A stretch of 64,000 bases of DNA from JACDAN01 sp963834825. GTDB lineage: Bacteria > Actinomycetota > Thermoleophilia > Gaiellales > Gaiellaceae. A model generated the notes under the pieces. It was not told the DNA's origin. It ran no database searches and saw nothing but the letters and a program-made list of their open reading frames with translations. How positions within the stretch are numbered: position 1 is the first letter of the stretch; each line of letters begins with the position of its first letter. The stretch lies in contig CAWICZ010000012.1 of the NCBI GenBank assembly GCA_963834825.1, forward strand, positions 24,616-88,615, read 5' to 3'. Below, piece after piece: positions 1 to 9,199 of the stretch. The translations under genes were made by a program, and so were the position numbers.

Positions 1-68
1 ACGAGCATGGGTCCGGCTCTCTTGGCGGGAGGATCCACGCGTCGGGCGACTCTAGACGGTCATGCCCG

Positions 69-106
69 GCACGCAGGGCCGCGGCGCGGCGCGCGGCCCT
101 GCGTGC
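69..106 (-). terminator. GC-rich hairpin after sugar-binding lipoprotein gene
   Basis: A perfect 15-bp inverted repeat (69-83 with 92-106) encloses an 8-nt loop and lies 6 bp past the stop codon of the minus-strand lipoprotein gene. No T-run follows, so it would be a U-tract-less terminator or an mRNA 3' stabiliser. It suggests that no further co-transcribed genes follow. Confidence 0.6.
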
Positions 107-112
107 GACGGG

Positions 113-1198
113 CTAGTCGGTTGCGCCGTACTCCTCCTCGAGCTGCTGATCCCAGGTCTGCTCGGAGTCGACGTTGTCGGACGTGACGATCACCGGCTCC
201 TCGGCCTTGACGGTCTTCGGCACCGTGTTGCCCTGGAGGAGGTTGTAGAGCCCCCAGGCGGCGAACTTGCCCATGCTCGGCGGATCGAGCTTCGCCGAGT
301 AGGTCAGCCGTCCGGCTTTGATCGCCTCGAAGGCGTCGCTCCCGCCGTTCTGGCCTCCGAAGACCAGATCGGTCTTGCCCTGGGCGCGAGCGGCTGCCGC
401 CGCCCCGATCGCCGACGGGTCGTTGTAGCCGATGATGCCGGCGATGTCGGGATAGGCGCCGAGGATCTCGGTCATCGCCTTCTCACCGCCCGCGATGTCG
501 TCGCTCGGGTTCGTCCCGTTACCGGCCACCGTGAGGCCGAACTGTTGCGCCCAGTACTTGCCACGGTCGATCGAGTAGACGATCGAGGGCACCTTGACGG
601 CGAAGTCGATGGTCGCGACCGACGCGCCTTCGTCGACGCGCGAGGCCATCTCCTTCGCGCCCAGGTAGGCGGCCTCGTCACGACGCTGCCAGATCTGGCT
701 GTCGAAGTCGCCGATGTCCGTGGTGCTGTCGAAGGTGAGATCGATCGTGACGACCGGGATGTCCTGTGCCTTCGCCTGTCTGAGCGCGGGCTGCACCGAT
801 CCCGGATCGAGGGCGAACACGAAGATCCCGTCGACGTCCTGCGCGACCAGCTGCTGGAACTGGCTGACCTGCGTGTCGACGTCGCCCTTGGCGTCGAGCT
901 CGAGATAGCTGCCACCCAGCTTCTCCGTCTCGAGCTTCATCGCGTTGCCGAGCGTGCTCAGGAACTCGTTCGCTCCGAGCGGGTTCAGGTAGGCGATTCT
1001 GAAGTCGCCCTCGTCCGGCTCGTCGTAGCCGACGGGGACGTCGGACTCGAGGCTGCCCGTGAACTCCACGTCGGCCGCAGCTCCGGACGCCTCGGTGGTG
1101 GTGCCGCTCGTCTCGTCGTCTCCGCCGCAGGCCGCCAGCCCGAGCCCGAGCCCCAGGACGAGCGCAGCGATCGCGAGCCCCCCGGTGAACCGCTTCAT
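113..1198 (-). CDS. Sugar ABC transporter substrate-binding lipoprotein
   Basis: The 361-residue protein begins with a lipoprotein signal peptide: Lys/Arg at residues 2-3, a hydrophobic stretch 7-21 and a lipobox L-A-A-C with lipidated Cys24. A Gly/Thr/Ala-rich linker follows, then a type-1 periplasmic binding fold of the ribose/galactose (Peripla_BP_4) kind. The family captures sugars outside the membrane and delivers them to an ABC permease. No permease or ATPase gene lies next to it here and a hairpin follows it, so partner genes must be elsewhere. The start ATG has a GGAGGG Shine-Dalgarno sequence just upstream. Substrate is unknown. Confidence 0.88.
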   Translation of the reverse strand: MKRFTGGLAIAALVLGLGLGLAACGGDDETSGTTTEASGAAADVEFTGSLESDVPVGYDEPDEGDFRIAYLNPLGANEFLSTLGNAMKLETEKLGGSYLELDAKGDVDTQVSQFQQLVAQDVDGIFVFALDPGSVQPALRQAKAQDIPVVTIDLTFDSTTDIGDFDSQIWQRRDEAAYLGAKEMASRVDEGASVATIDFAVKVPSIVYSIDRGKYWAQQFGLTVAGNGTNPSDDIAGGEKAMTEILGAYPDIAGIIGYNDPSAIGAAAAARAQGKTDLVFGGQNGGSDAFEAIKAGRLTYSAKLDPPSMGKFAAWGLYNLLQGNTVPKTVKAEEPVIVTSDNVDSEQTWDQQLEEEYGATD

Positions 1199-1271
1199 CA
1201 GCTTCCCTCCGGTCCCGCGCCGTTGCGGCCCCGCTCTGGCGCGATCATCGAGTGACCTCGGCCGCGAGGCC

Positions 1272-1300
1272 TATATATCGCTCTGACATGTCACGTGCAA
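1272..1300 (-). promoter_or_regulatory. Sigma-70-type promoter with palindromic operator in the spacer
   Basis: Read on the minus strand, TTGCAC (1300-1295) and TATATA (1277-1272) are separated by exactly 17 bp, giving a textbook housekeeping promoter about 70 bp before the lipoprotein start. The spacer holds a perfect palindrome TGACATGTCA (1284-1293), overlapping CACGTG (1292-1297). Such a position suits a repressor, for example of the LacI/GntR type that controls sugar uptake genes. The -35 box overlaps the end of the upstream MDR gene. The repressor itself is not in the window. Confidence 0.6.
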
Positions 1301-2352
1301 CCTCCTGCGTCGTCGCCCGCGACGTCGATGCAGACCTTCCCGACGTGGGCTCCGGAGTGGAGGTGGCGAAGGGCGTCGAGGCTCTGCTCGAACGGGAACA
1401 CCCGGTCGATGACAGGCCTAATCCGGGCGCGCTCCATCGCCCGGTACATGCGCTCCCAGCTCTCCCGCGGCGCGCACGAGAGCGCCTGCAGGCGGGCGTT
1501 CCGAACGAGCACGGTGATCACGGCCGCGGTGTAGGTCCACGGCGGCGGGTCGGCCGACGCCAGGTCGAGCTGGTCGAGGTAGCCGACCAGGCTCACGAGT
1601 CCGCCGACTCGCAGGCAACGGATCGAGCGCTCGAGGTCTCCGGCCGTCTCGACGACATGCTCGACGCCCTCGCCGTCCGTCAGCCGCAGCACCTCCTCGT
1701 GCCACTCGGGGTGCGAGCGGTAGTTGACGGTCGCCCAGGCACCGAGCCGACGGGCGCGTTCGAGCTTCGCGTCGGAGGACGACGTGACGATGACTCGTGC
1801 CCCGGCAAGGCAGGCGAACTGCAGTGCGAACGTCGCGACGCCGCCTGTCCCCTGCGCCAGCACCGTCTGCCCCGGTTGGACGCGGCCGAGCTCGACGAGC
1901 GCCTGCCATGCCGTCGCCGCGGCGCTCGTCGCGGCCGCCGCCTCCGCGTCGGTGAGGTAGGCGGGCACGGGGACGGCGCCGGCAGCCGAGAGCACCACGT
2001 ACTCCTGCAGGACGCCGTCGAGATGGCCTCCGAGATGCGTCAGCCACCGCTCCCACGTGCGCTCGCCGGCCAGCCAGCCCTGCGCGAACAGGCCGACCAC
2101 GCGATCGCCGACTGCGTGGTCGCCGACGCCCTCCCCGAGCGCGACAATCTCGCCCGCACCGTCGGAGACCGGGACGATCGGTAGTCGTTGCTCGGGGTCG
2201 TAGCGGTCGTGGATGACTTGGAGGTCGCGGGAGTTGAGCGCCGCGGCGCGGACGCGGACCAGCACCTCCCCCGGCCCGGGCTCGGGGACCGGCCGCTCGA
2301 TGAGCCGCAGGTGCTCGAGTCCGAAGTGCTGGAGCTCCCAGGCGCGCATCAC
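1291..2352 (-). CDS. MDR-superfamily NAD(P)-dependent oxidoreductase
   Basis: The protein (about 353 residues) is a medium-chain dehydrogenase/reductase: an N-terminal GroES-like domain followed by a Rossmann domain with a GTGGVATF nucleotide-binding loop near residue 165. The position that holds the catalytic zinc Cys in alcohol dehydrogenases reads N-S-R-D-L, so it is probably zinc-free like quinone reductases. Start is GTG 2352 or the adjacent ATG 2349; both overlap the amidase stop, so translation is coupled. It is the third gene of an operon after an acyl-CoA synthetase and an amidase, which suggests catabolism of an amide- or acid-type compound. Substrate is unknown. Confidence 0.85.
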   Translation of the reverse strand: MMRAWELQHFGLEHLRLIERPVPEPGPGEVLVRVRAAALNSRDLQVIHDRYDPEQRLPIVPVSDGAGEIVALGEGVGDHAVGDRVVGLFAQGWLAGERTWERWLTHLGGHLDGVLQEYVVLSAAGAVPVPAYLTDAEAAAATSAAATAWQALVELGRVQPGQTVLAQGTGGVATFALQFACLAGARVIVTSSSDAKLERARRLGAWATVNYRSHPEWHEEVLRLTDGEGVEHVVETAGDLERSIRCLRVGGLVSLVGYLDQLDLASADPPPWTYTAAVITVLVRNARLQALSCAPRESWERMYRAMERARIRPVIDRVFPFEQSLDALRHLHSGAHVGKVCIDVAGDDAGGCT

Positions 2353-3770
2353 CGTCCGACTGCGAGTGCCGGCAGCGGCGGCAGCACGTCACCCAGGTGA
2401 GCCTCGAGCGCCAGCGCGGCCGCGAGGGCGAGGTGGTCGCGGTACGCGCCCGCCAGCACCTGCACGCCGACCGGCAGGCCTTCCTCCGCGCCGGCGGGCA
2501 CGACCGCGCCGGGCACGCCGGCGATTGCATACGCAAAGGAGTAGGCGTAGTCGCCGTAGTCCGTCAGCTCGCCGCCGTCGCTCGGCCGGCGGCCGGGGAA
2601 GGGCGCCGGGCCCGCCGCGACCGGGCAGAGGACGACGTCGAAGCGGGAGATGAAGCGCCGCAGCTCGCTGCGCAGTGCCGCCCAGCGGCGCACGAGCGCA
2701 AAGAAGCCGGCGGCGCTCAGCGCGAGCGGCTCCAGGCTGTCGAAGAGCTCGACGACCTGAGGCACGTGCCGGCCCTCGGCGGCGGCGAGGTCGGCGCGTG
2801 CCTGCGCGCCGCCGTCGGCGGCCATCATCGCGAAGCCGACGTCGACCGCGTCCGCGAGCGAGGGCGGCTCGACTTCCTCCACGCGGGCGCCGAGCGACTC
2901 GAGCGTCGTCCCGGCGTACTCGATCGCCGCCCGCGTCCCTGGCGTGGTCGGGATGCCCGGCACCCCGGTGTAGAGCCCGATGCGGAGCGAGGCGGGATCG
3001 ACGGATCGCGGGTCGCCGATCGGCGAGGCGCCGACGAGCGGGTCGACGTCGTCCGGGCCGGCGATCACGTGCAGCAGCAGCTCGACGTCCTCGACCGCGC
3101 GGCCCATTGGCCCGAGCGTGCTCATGTCGAGCATGCCGGTGTCCTTCGTCGTGGGCCAGACGCCGGTCTCGGGCACGAGCCCGACGGTCGGGCGAAGGCC
3201 GACCGTGCCGCAGAAGTGGCATGGCACTCGGATCGAGCAGAGGCCGTCGGACCCGATCCCGAGCGGCGAGGCGTCGACGGCGTGGAGCACCGCCTCGCCG
3301 CCGCTCGAGCCGCCCGACGTCCGCTCGAGGTCGTACGGGTTCCGGGTCCTGCCGTGCAGCGCGCTCTCGGTCTCGGCCGACCAGGTGTACTCGGGGAGCG
3401 TCGTTTTGCAGAGCACGACCGCGCCGGCGGCCTTCACGCGGGCGACGACGGTCGCGTCCGCGTCCGGCACGTTGTCGGCACGTGCCCAGGAGCCCGAGTG
3501 GCACGGCCGTCCCGCGACCGCGATCGAGTCCTTGATCGAGAGCGGCAGACCGAGCAGCGCTCCGGTCTCCCCTGCGGCCAGTCGGCGGTCGGCCGCGTCG
3601 GCCTCGGCGAGCGTCGCCTCGGCGTCGAGGTCGGCGACGGCGTTGAACGCACTGTCCGCAGCCTCGACACGCGCGAGCCGTTCCTCGGCCAGCTCGCGAG
3701 CGCTCAGCTCGCGGCGGCGCAGGAGCGCGAGCAGCTCGACCGCTGTCGGCTCACCTCTCGACGTCGGCAT
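2349..3770 (-). CDS. Amidase signature family hydrolase
   Basis: A 473-residue amidase-signature enzyme that hydrolyses carboxamides to acid plus ammonia. The Ser-cisSer-Lys triad is visible: Lys80 in S-I-K-D-S, the cis-Ser in G-G-S-S-G-G (about 155) and the nucleophile Ser179 in C-S-I-R-V-P. The ATG at 3770 is preferred over an in-frame start at 3845 because the latter would overlap the upstream synthetase gene by about 95 bp, and family members begin close to this point. The remaining overlap is 20 bp. Length is normal. It may belong to the GatA-like group by fold, but no gatB or gatC is nearby, so a catabolic amidase is more likely. Confidence 0.88.
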   Translation of the reverse strand: MPTSRGEPTAVELLALLRRRELSARELAEERLARVEAADSAFNAVADLDAEATLAEADAADRRLAAGETGALLGLPLSIKDSIAVAGRPCHSGSWARADNVPDADATVVARVKAAGAVVLCKTTLPEYTWSAETESALHGRTRNPYDLERTSGGSSGGEAVLHAVDASPLGIGSDGLCSIRVPCHFCGTVGLRPTVGLVPETGVWPTTKDTGMLDMSTLGPMGRAVEDVELLLHVIAGPDDVDPLVGASPIGDPRSVDPASLRIGLYTGVPGIPTTPGTRAAIEYAGTTLESLGARVEEVEPPSLADAVDVGFAMMAADGGAQARADLAAAEGRHVPQVVELFDSLEPLALSAAGFFALVRRWAALRSELRRFISRFDVVLCPVAAGPAPFPGRRPSDGGELTDYGDYAYSFAYAIAGVPGAVVPAGAEEGLPVGVQVLAGAYRDHLALAAALALEAHLGDVLPPLPALAVGR

Positions 3771-5388
3771 CCCGGCCTCCGCTGATCGCGGCCGGTGCGT
3801 CGAGCCGCGACCCGGCTGCCTCACGGTCCCACGTCGCCGGGCCAACGCCGCGCGCGCGTAGCTCCACCTTCCGCACCTTGCCGTTCTCGGTCAGCGGCAG
3901 CGCGTCGACAATCTCGACGTACCGTGGGATTGCGAAGCGGGAGAGCGAGGGCTCGCAGAACCGCACGAGCTCGGCGGGATCGAGGCTCCGTCCGCGCCGC
4001 GGCACGAGGAACGCCAGAACGTCGTCCTCGCCGAGCTCGGAGGGGACGGGGACGACGGCGGCCGCCTCAACCGCGGGATGGAGCTGCAGGATCTGTTCGA
4101 CCTCCCAGCTCGAGATGTTCTCGCCGCGTCGTCGGACCGCGTCCTTCGACCGGTCGAGGAAGCGCAGGAACCCGTCCGCGTCGCGGACGACCCGGTCGCC
4201 TGTGTGGAACCAGCCGTCGCGCCATGCAGCGGCCGTCTCCTCGGGCAGCCGCCAGTACCCGGTCGCGAAGGCCAGCGGTTCGCGGCTGCGGAGCAGCAGC
4301 TCGCCGGCGGAGCCGTCGGCCGCGTCACCGCCCTGCTCGTCCACGACGCGGGCCTCGAACCCGGGCATCACGCGCCCCATCCACCCAGGCCGCTGGACCC
4401 CGTCGCGCGGCCCGATGGTGGCGTTGGTCTCGGTCATGCCGTGCCCCTCGACGAGCCGCACGCCGAAGCGCTTCTCGAACGCCCGCCACCCCTCGGCGGA
4501 TGTGGCTGGAGCGAGCGCCACGCGCACGCGATGGGCACGGTCGAGCGGCGACGGCTCGCGGCCGAGCAGGATCGAGACCATCGTGCCGAGCAGGTACGTG
4601 ACGGTCGCCTCGGCCTCCACGAGCCGGTCCCAGAACCGCGAGGCCGAGAAGCGAGGGCCGACGACGTACTCGGCGCCCGAGACGAGCGCCTGGACGAAGG
4701 CGTTGAGCGCGTTCGTGTGGTAGAGCGGCAGGCACGTGTAGAGCACGTCGTCGGGCTCCAGGTCGAGCCAGCCGGCGACGTTTTCGCCCCACCACGTGAA
4801 CTGCGCGTGGGGGCAGATGACGCCCTTCGAGCGGCCGGTCGTGCCCGATGTATAGAGGATCGCGAGCGGGTCGGCGGGCCCCGGCGGCGCGGGGTCGACG
4901 GCCGGCCCCGCAGCCGGGAACGCCTCGATCGGGACGCCGCGGAGCGCGCCCTGCGCGTCGCCGCCGAGCAGCCAGACCCGCTCGAGGCCGGGCGGCCGCG
5001 ACACTGCCGCGACGAACTCCTCGAGCCCTGCCTCAACCGCGAGCACCCGCGGCTCGGCGTCGTCGAGGACGTGTGCCAGGCCGGGCCCGCGCGCTGCGGC
5101 ATTGATGGGCACGAGCACGGCGCCGCTCCACGCGCAGCCGAGCAACAGGGCCAGGACCTCCCAGCGGTTCTCCGACATCACGGCCACGCGATCGCCGGGC
5201 CGAATGCCGGCCTCGGCCAGCATCCCGGCCGCCCGCGACGCCTCCGAAGCGACCTCGGAGTACGTGAGCGAGTGCGCGGAGACGCGGAGACACGGCCGGT
5301 CGCCCCACTCCTCCGAGGCCGCGCGGAGCAAGGTGGCGACGCTCCGCTCGCCCGCGCGAATCAGCGTCACCGCATGCCACCGCCGCAT
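3751..5388 (-). CDS. AMP-binding acyl-CoA synthetase
   Basis: The 545-residue protein is an ANL-superfamily ligase that activates a carboxylate with ATP and transfers it to CoA. Visible motifs are Y-T-S-G-T-T-G-R-S-K-G (179-189), G-M-T-E-T near 320, W-F-H-T-G-D near 393 and the C-terminal N-G-K lysine near 503. The overall shape matches the crotonobetaine/carnitine-CoA ligase type; the acid substrate cannot be read from sequence. It is the first gene of the operon with the amidase and MDR genes. ATG 5388 lies inside a GCATGC palindrome; GTG 5370 is a reasonable alternative start with a weak GGCGGTGG upstream. Confidence 0.88.
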   Translation of the reverse strand: MRRWHAVTLIRAGERSVATLLRAASEEWGDRPCLRVSAHSLTYSEVASEASRAAGMLAEAGIRPGDRVAVMSENRWEVLALLLGCAWSGAVLVPINAAARGPGLAHVLDDAEPRVLAVEAGLEEFVAAVSRPPGLERVWLLGGDAQGALRGVPIEAFPAAGPAVDPAPPGPADPLAILYTSGTTGRSKGVICPHAQFTWWGENVAGWLDLEPDDVLYTCLPLYHTNALNAFVQALVSGAEYVVGPRFSASRFWDRLVEAEATVTYLLGTMVSILLGREPSPLDRAHRVRVALAPATSAEGWRAFEKRFGVRLVEGHGMTETNATIGPRDGVQRPGWMGRVMPGFEARVVDEQGGDAADGSAGELLLRSREPLAFATGYWRLPEETAAAWRDGWFHTGDRVVRDADGFLRFLDRSKDAVRRRGENISSWEVEQILQLHPAVEAAAVVPVPSELGEDDVLAFLVPRRGRSLDPAELVRFCEPSLSRFAIPRYVEIVDALPLTENGKVRKVELRARGVGPATWDREAAGSRLDAPAAISGGRDADVER

Positions 5389-5401
5389 GCATGTCGCATG
5401 C
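5372..5401 (-). promoter_or_regulatory. Triple GCATGC palindrome at the synthetase start
   Basis: Three GCATGC palindromes start at 5372, 5385 and 5396, within 30 bp, around the first codon of the acyl-CoA synthetase gene. If the gene really starts at GTG 5370, all three are in its leader and could be an operator. Chance clustering in GC-rich DNA is possible. Confidence 0.25.
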
Positions 5402-5425
5402 AGCTGATCCTACGCGCACGAGTGC

Positions 5426-5479
5426 CAGATTCTGCTGCCACGCCGGGCTAGACCGTCCGCGAGCGGCAGATCGAATCTG
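5426..5479. promoter_or_regulatory. Imperfect inverted repeat upstream of the amidase operon
   Basis: CAGATTC (5426-5432) pairs with GAATCTG (5473-5479), and the adjoining CTGCC and GGCAG also pair, with the middle free. It lies about 40-90 bp upstream of the acyl-CoA synthetase start, where an operator or a terminator for leftward transcription would be expected. Confidence 0.3.
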
Positions 5480-5572
5480 ACTTTGGTTCTAGGGGCGGGT
5501 GTTGGCCGTCGCCGTGGCGACAACCGAGACGGCAGCTAGGCGACGAGCCTCGCCTCCGCTTGAGCTCGCCGG

Positions 5573-5788
5573 CTACGCCTCGGGCCGTTCATCGAGGCCC
5601 CGAGTCGGTGGGGTCTCGCCGTTCTGGCCGCTGCCGTCGACGTGCTCGGTATCGACGGCTGCCGGCTCGAGGGCGGCGAGCGCCGCCGCCTTCTTGTTGT
5701 CCTTCTTCTCCTGCTTCCGGGCGCGCTTCTCCGCGCGCTCCCGTTCTCGCATCATCTTGCCCATCGTTTGCCGCTTCTTTGCAGCCAT
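5573..5788 (-). CDS. Small highly charged protein of unknown function
   Basis: This 71-residue protein has a strongly basic, Lys/Arg/Glu-rich first half (residues 3-35, probably helical, with M-G-K-M-M-R-E-R and K-K-D-N-K-K runs) and a short acidic, Pro/Gly-rich tail. There is no signal peptide or membrane segment. It starts 112 bp after the end of the MMPL gene on the same strand. The composition suggests a nucleic-acid- or ribosome-associated protein, but no function can be assigned. Confidence 0.6.
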   Translation of the reverse strand: MAAKKRQTMGKMMRERERAEKRARKQEKKDNKKAAALAALEPAAVDTEHVDGSGQNGETPPTRGLDERPEA

Positions 5789-5899
5789 TCAAGCCTCTCG
5801 TTGGGGAACGCCGGTCATACACGGTACTCGCTCCCCCGGCGGCCGTTACGGATCGTGCAGGTATGGGTTCAGAATCGGCTGGTGAAGCCGTACGCGACG

Positions 5900-8800
5900 T
5901 TACCGTTCGGCCGGCGCCGGCGGGACGTCGACCGTCTCTGTGGCCGCCGTCGGAGCCGGGCGGACGGCGGCGCCTTCGATGTCGACGTGCGGGAGGGTGC
6001 GGTCGAGCCAGGCCGGAATCCACCAGCTTCCGGCCCCGGCCAGCACGAGCAGCGCCGGCGCGAGCAGAAGGACGGTCATGGCGGCCAGTGCGACGCCGAC
6101 CGAGAGCCCGACGCCGAACTGCTTCACGGTCGGATCGTCGTTCAGCACGAAGCTCCCGAAGACGCTGATCATGATCAGCGCAGCCGCGACGATCACCCGG
6201 GCTCCCGCAGCGAGACCGCCGGCCACCGCCTGCCGATCCGATTCGTGGGTCGCGCGTCGATGCTCGATTTGGCTGATCAGAAACACCTGGTAGTCCATCG
6301 AGAGGCCGAACAGAACCGCGAACATCATCAGCGGCACATAGCTTGCGATCGGGTCGGTTCCACTCGCCGTGTCGAGGCCGACGAGGCTCAATCCCCAGCC
6401 CCACTGAAACACCGCCGTGAGGACGCCGAACGCGGCGGCGACCGACAGGACGTTGGCGACTGCCGCCTGGGTCGGCGACGATAAGCGATCGGAACGCAAC
6501 GAGGAGCACGACGAAGCTCAACGCGATCACGACGAGGATCACGAGCAGCAGCCGCGATGAGATTCCGCTGGCGAGATCGACGTAGCTCGCCGTTTGGCCG
6601 CCGACGAAGGCATCGACGTTCGTGCCCGACGTGGCCTGCGGAATCGTGTACGTGCGAAGCGTTAGAACGAGGTCAGCCGTCTCCGTCGCAGCAGGAGCCG
6701 TCGTCGCGATCACCGTGAAGACCACAGCGTTGCCGGCCTTGTTGATCCGCGGCGGCGAGACGACCTTCACGCCGAGCGTGGCGGTGAGGCCGTTCTGGAG
6801 CTTGACGAGCCTCGGGTCGGTCCCGCGCTCGTCACCACCGGCCTTGGTCAGCTCGTTCGTGAGCGCGGTCTGAAGCTGCTCGGCCTGCTGTTGCTGGCTC
6901 TGCGCCTGCTGCTCCTGCCCCTCGAGCTCGACCTTCTGGGTCTGCAGGTTTGCCGCCTGCGTCTGCAAGTCCGCAGCCTGTACCTGCAGGTCCGCCGCCT
7001 GCACCTGAAGGTCGGCCGCCTGCTCGACCAGCGTCTGCTTCTGCTTCACGACCGACTCCGCCTGCTTCGCGAGCGCGACAGAATCGGCGGCGAGCGCCCC
7101 GGCCTGGTCGGCAAGGTCGGCCTCCTCTTGCCGCAGTGTCTGCGAGGTCGCGATGAGCGCCTGCGACTGTGTCCGAAGCGCCTGCTCCTCTTGGATCACA
7201 CGGTCGAGCTCCTTCTGAAGCCGATCCTCCTCCCGCTCCAGGCTTCGCAGCCTCGCCTCGAGCCGCGACCGCTCGGGCGGCGGCGGGTCGCGATTGAGCC
7301 GGGCCTGGACAGCTCGCTCCTCGGCGCGGGTGCGCGCAAGCCTGCGGACGACCGAGGATCCCTCCTTCGCCACCTTCGCGCCTTCACGCGCCAGCTTCTT
7401 CGCTTCGGCTCCCGCGGCGTTCAGCTGCGTGGTCAGGCTCGCCTGCTTCTCCTGGAGTCGATCCCTGGTCGCCTGGAGCTCCAGCTCGTCCTCTGACATC
7501 TCCTTCGCCTGTTTTTCGAGGCTCGCTTGTTCCTGCTCCAGCGTGCCTTGCTGCTGCTCGAGCGCCTTCTGCTGGGTCTCGAGCTGGTCCTGCTGCCGGC
7601 TCAGCTCGGCGGCCTGTTGCGTCAGGCGCTGCTGCTCACTCTGGCCCTGCGTCTGCTCTTGCTCGAGCTGCTGCTTCAGAGCTTGCGCCTGCTGCTTCTG
7701 CTTCTCGAACTCACTGCTCGGCTTCGCCTGGGGATCGACCTCGGCCGCCACGAGGAGCGGCCCGTTGTACCCCACGCCGAAGCCCGCGGCCATCAGGTCG
7801 TAGGCCTGTCGTTCCGTGGTCGACTTCGGTGCGGCGCCGATGTCTTCCTGGCCGAGGTCGAGCGAGAAGAACGGGACGATGAGCGGTGCCAGGATCGCCG
7901 CCGCGGCGGCGATCGCAAGCCATGGATGCGCCGTCACCTGGCGTGCCCACCAGCCCCAGAAGCCGCGGTCGGGCGCCTTCGGCGACGGACGGAGGAACGA
8001 GGGTAGCCGCAGCGAGTCGAGCCGCTTTCCGACGATTGCGAGGACTGCCGGCAGGAGCGTGATCGACGCCAGAACCGCAGTCACGACCGCGAACGCCGCG
8101 GCGTATCCGAGCGAGGTGACGAGTGGAATCCCTGCGACGATCAGGGAGACCAATGCGATCACGACGGTGGTGCCGGCGAAGACGATCGCGGTTCCAGTGG
8201 TCGCGACCGCGGTCGCGATCGACTCATCGAGAGGCGCGCCGGCTCGACGCTGGGCCCGATGCCGGCTGACGAGGAAGAGGGCATAGTCGATGCCCACCCC
8301 GAGACCGATCATCGTGGCGAGCGTCGGCGCGATCGTCGGCACGGTGACGAGGTGACCCAGGAGGCCGATCAAGGACAGGCCGACGAGCAGGCCGACGACT
8401 GCGGAGACGATCGGCAGGCCCATCGCGACGAGCGTCCCGAAGGTGAACGCGAGGATGATCATCGCCGCGGCGAGGCCGACGACCTCGCTGCTCTCCGTCG
8501 TCGGCTCCGAGAGCTCGCTCCCGATCGGTCCCCCGACGGCGACATCCATCCCCGCCGTCTGAGCCGGCTCCGTTGCGTCGAGAACCTCCTGCGCGAGGTC
8601 GTCGGTCAGCTCGTCCCCGCCGACGTCGAGCAGCACAGGGATGAACGCGGTCCGCTTGTCCTTGCTGATCTGTGCGGCACCTTGCTGGCTGAACGGGTCA
8701 GTCGCACGCGAAACGTGCGGAACGGCAGTGATCGCCTTGTGCGAGGCCTCGATTGCCTGCTTCGCCTTCGAGTCCGTGACCTGACCCGTCTCGACACGGA

Positions 8801-9023
8801 AGACGACCGGGCTGCTGCCGTTTTGCTGCGGCGGGAAGCGTTCAGCGAGCAGGTCGGTTGCCGCCTGACTGTCGGTGCCGGGAAGGCGGAGGTTGTCGCT
8901 CGTATTGCCCCCGAAGGATCGGACGGCCAGGACGACCGCTACGGCGGCGAGGGTCCAGGCGCCGACGACGATCCACCTTCGGCGGACCACGAGCGTGCCG
9001 AGCCCAAGCAGGAAACGCGCCAT
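5900..9023 (-). CDS. MMPL/RND-family transporter with long coiled-coil insert (frameshifted)
   Basis: The gene encodes an MMPL-type transporter of roughly 1,040 residues. It shows an N-terminal TM helix, the first extracytoplasmic domain, a TM bundle with G-x-D-Y-A-L-F near residue 250, a second extracytoplasmic domain, and a second TM bundle with G-L-S-M-D-Y near 910. The second outer domain carries a Gln/Glu/Ala-rich coiled coil of about 290 residues (roughly 435-727), far longer than usual. ATG 9023 was chosen because it begins the typical M-A-R-F-L-L segment; a -10-like TACACT lies about 33 bp upstream. One extra base near 6,475-6,485 breaks the frame; the C-terminal 190 residues continue in another frame (ending at 5900). 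Substrate is probably a lipid or hydrophobic compound. Confidence 0.8.
6940..7023 (-). repeat. Four 21-bp coding repeats (heptads in the MMPL coiled coil)
   Basis: Four tandem 21-bp units encode near-identical heptads of the form Q-A-A-D-L-Q-V/T inside the MMPL coiled coil. The exact 21-bp period means one heptad per unit, so the repeat can expand or contract without breaking the frame or the coiled-coil register. Confidence 0.75.
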
Positions 9024-9199
9024 CGAGATCGCGACCCTTTCCTCGCGCTCAGCCGAGTGTATTCCGCCGCGCCAAAATGACCCTCGTGGCGAACGCAACC
9101 GCGCACGGATGGATCGCACTCAGCGGGGGACGCTGGGAGGAAGCGCAAGCGTCCTCGCGGAGGATTGGACCTTCGGCGTTCAACGAGGGGGTCTAGCCG

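Noticed and set aside
2397..3785. Long plus-strand open frame opposite the amidase gene
   Set aside because: It is antisense to a clear amidase with an intact catalytic triad; the long frame is a by-product of GC-rich codon use and has no recognisable domain.
4078..5451. 457-codon plus-strand frame opposite the acyl-CoA synthetase
   Set aside because: Same reason: Arg/Ala/Gly-rich shadow of a real gene, no motifs.
6940..7023. Short tandem repeat considered as CRISPR or satellite
   Set aside because: The period is exactly 21 bp with no spacers, and it encodes coiled-coil heptads.
5589..9119. Single 1,176-residue minus-strand protein covering the MMPL gene
   Set aside because: After about residue 910 the sequence becomes Arg/Pro/Gly junk, while the true C-terminal TM bundle continues in another frame; it also runs over the 71-residue gene.
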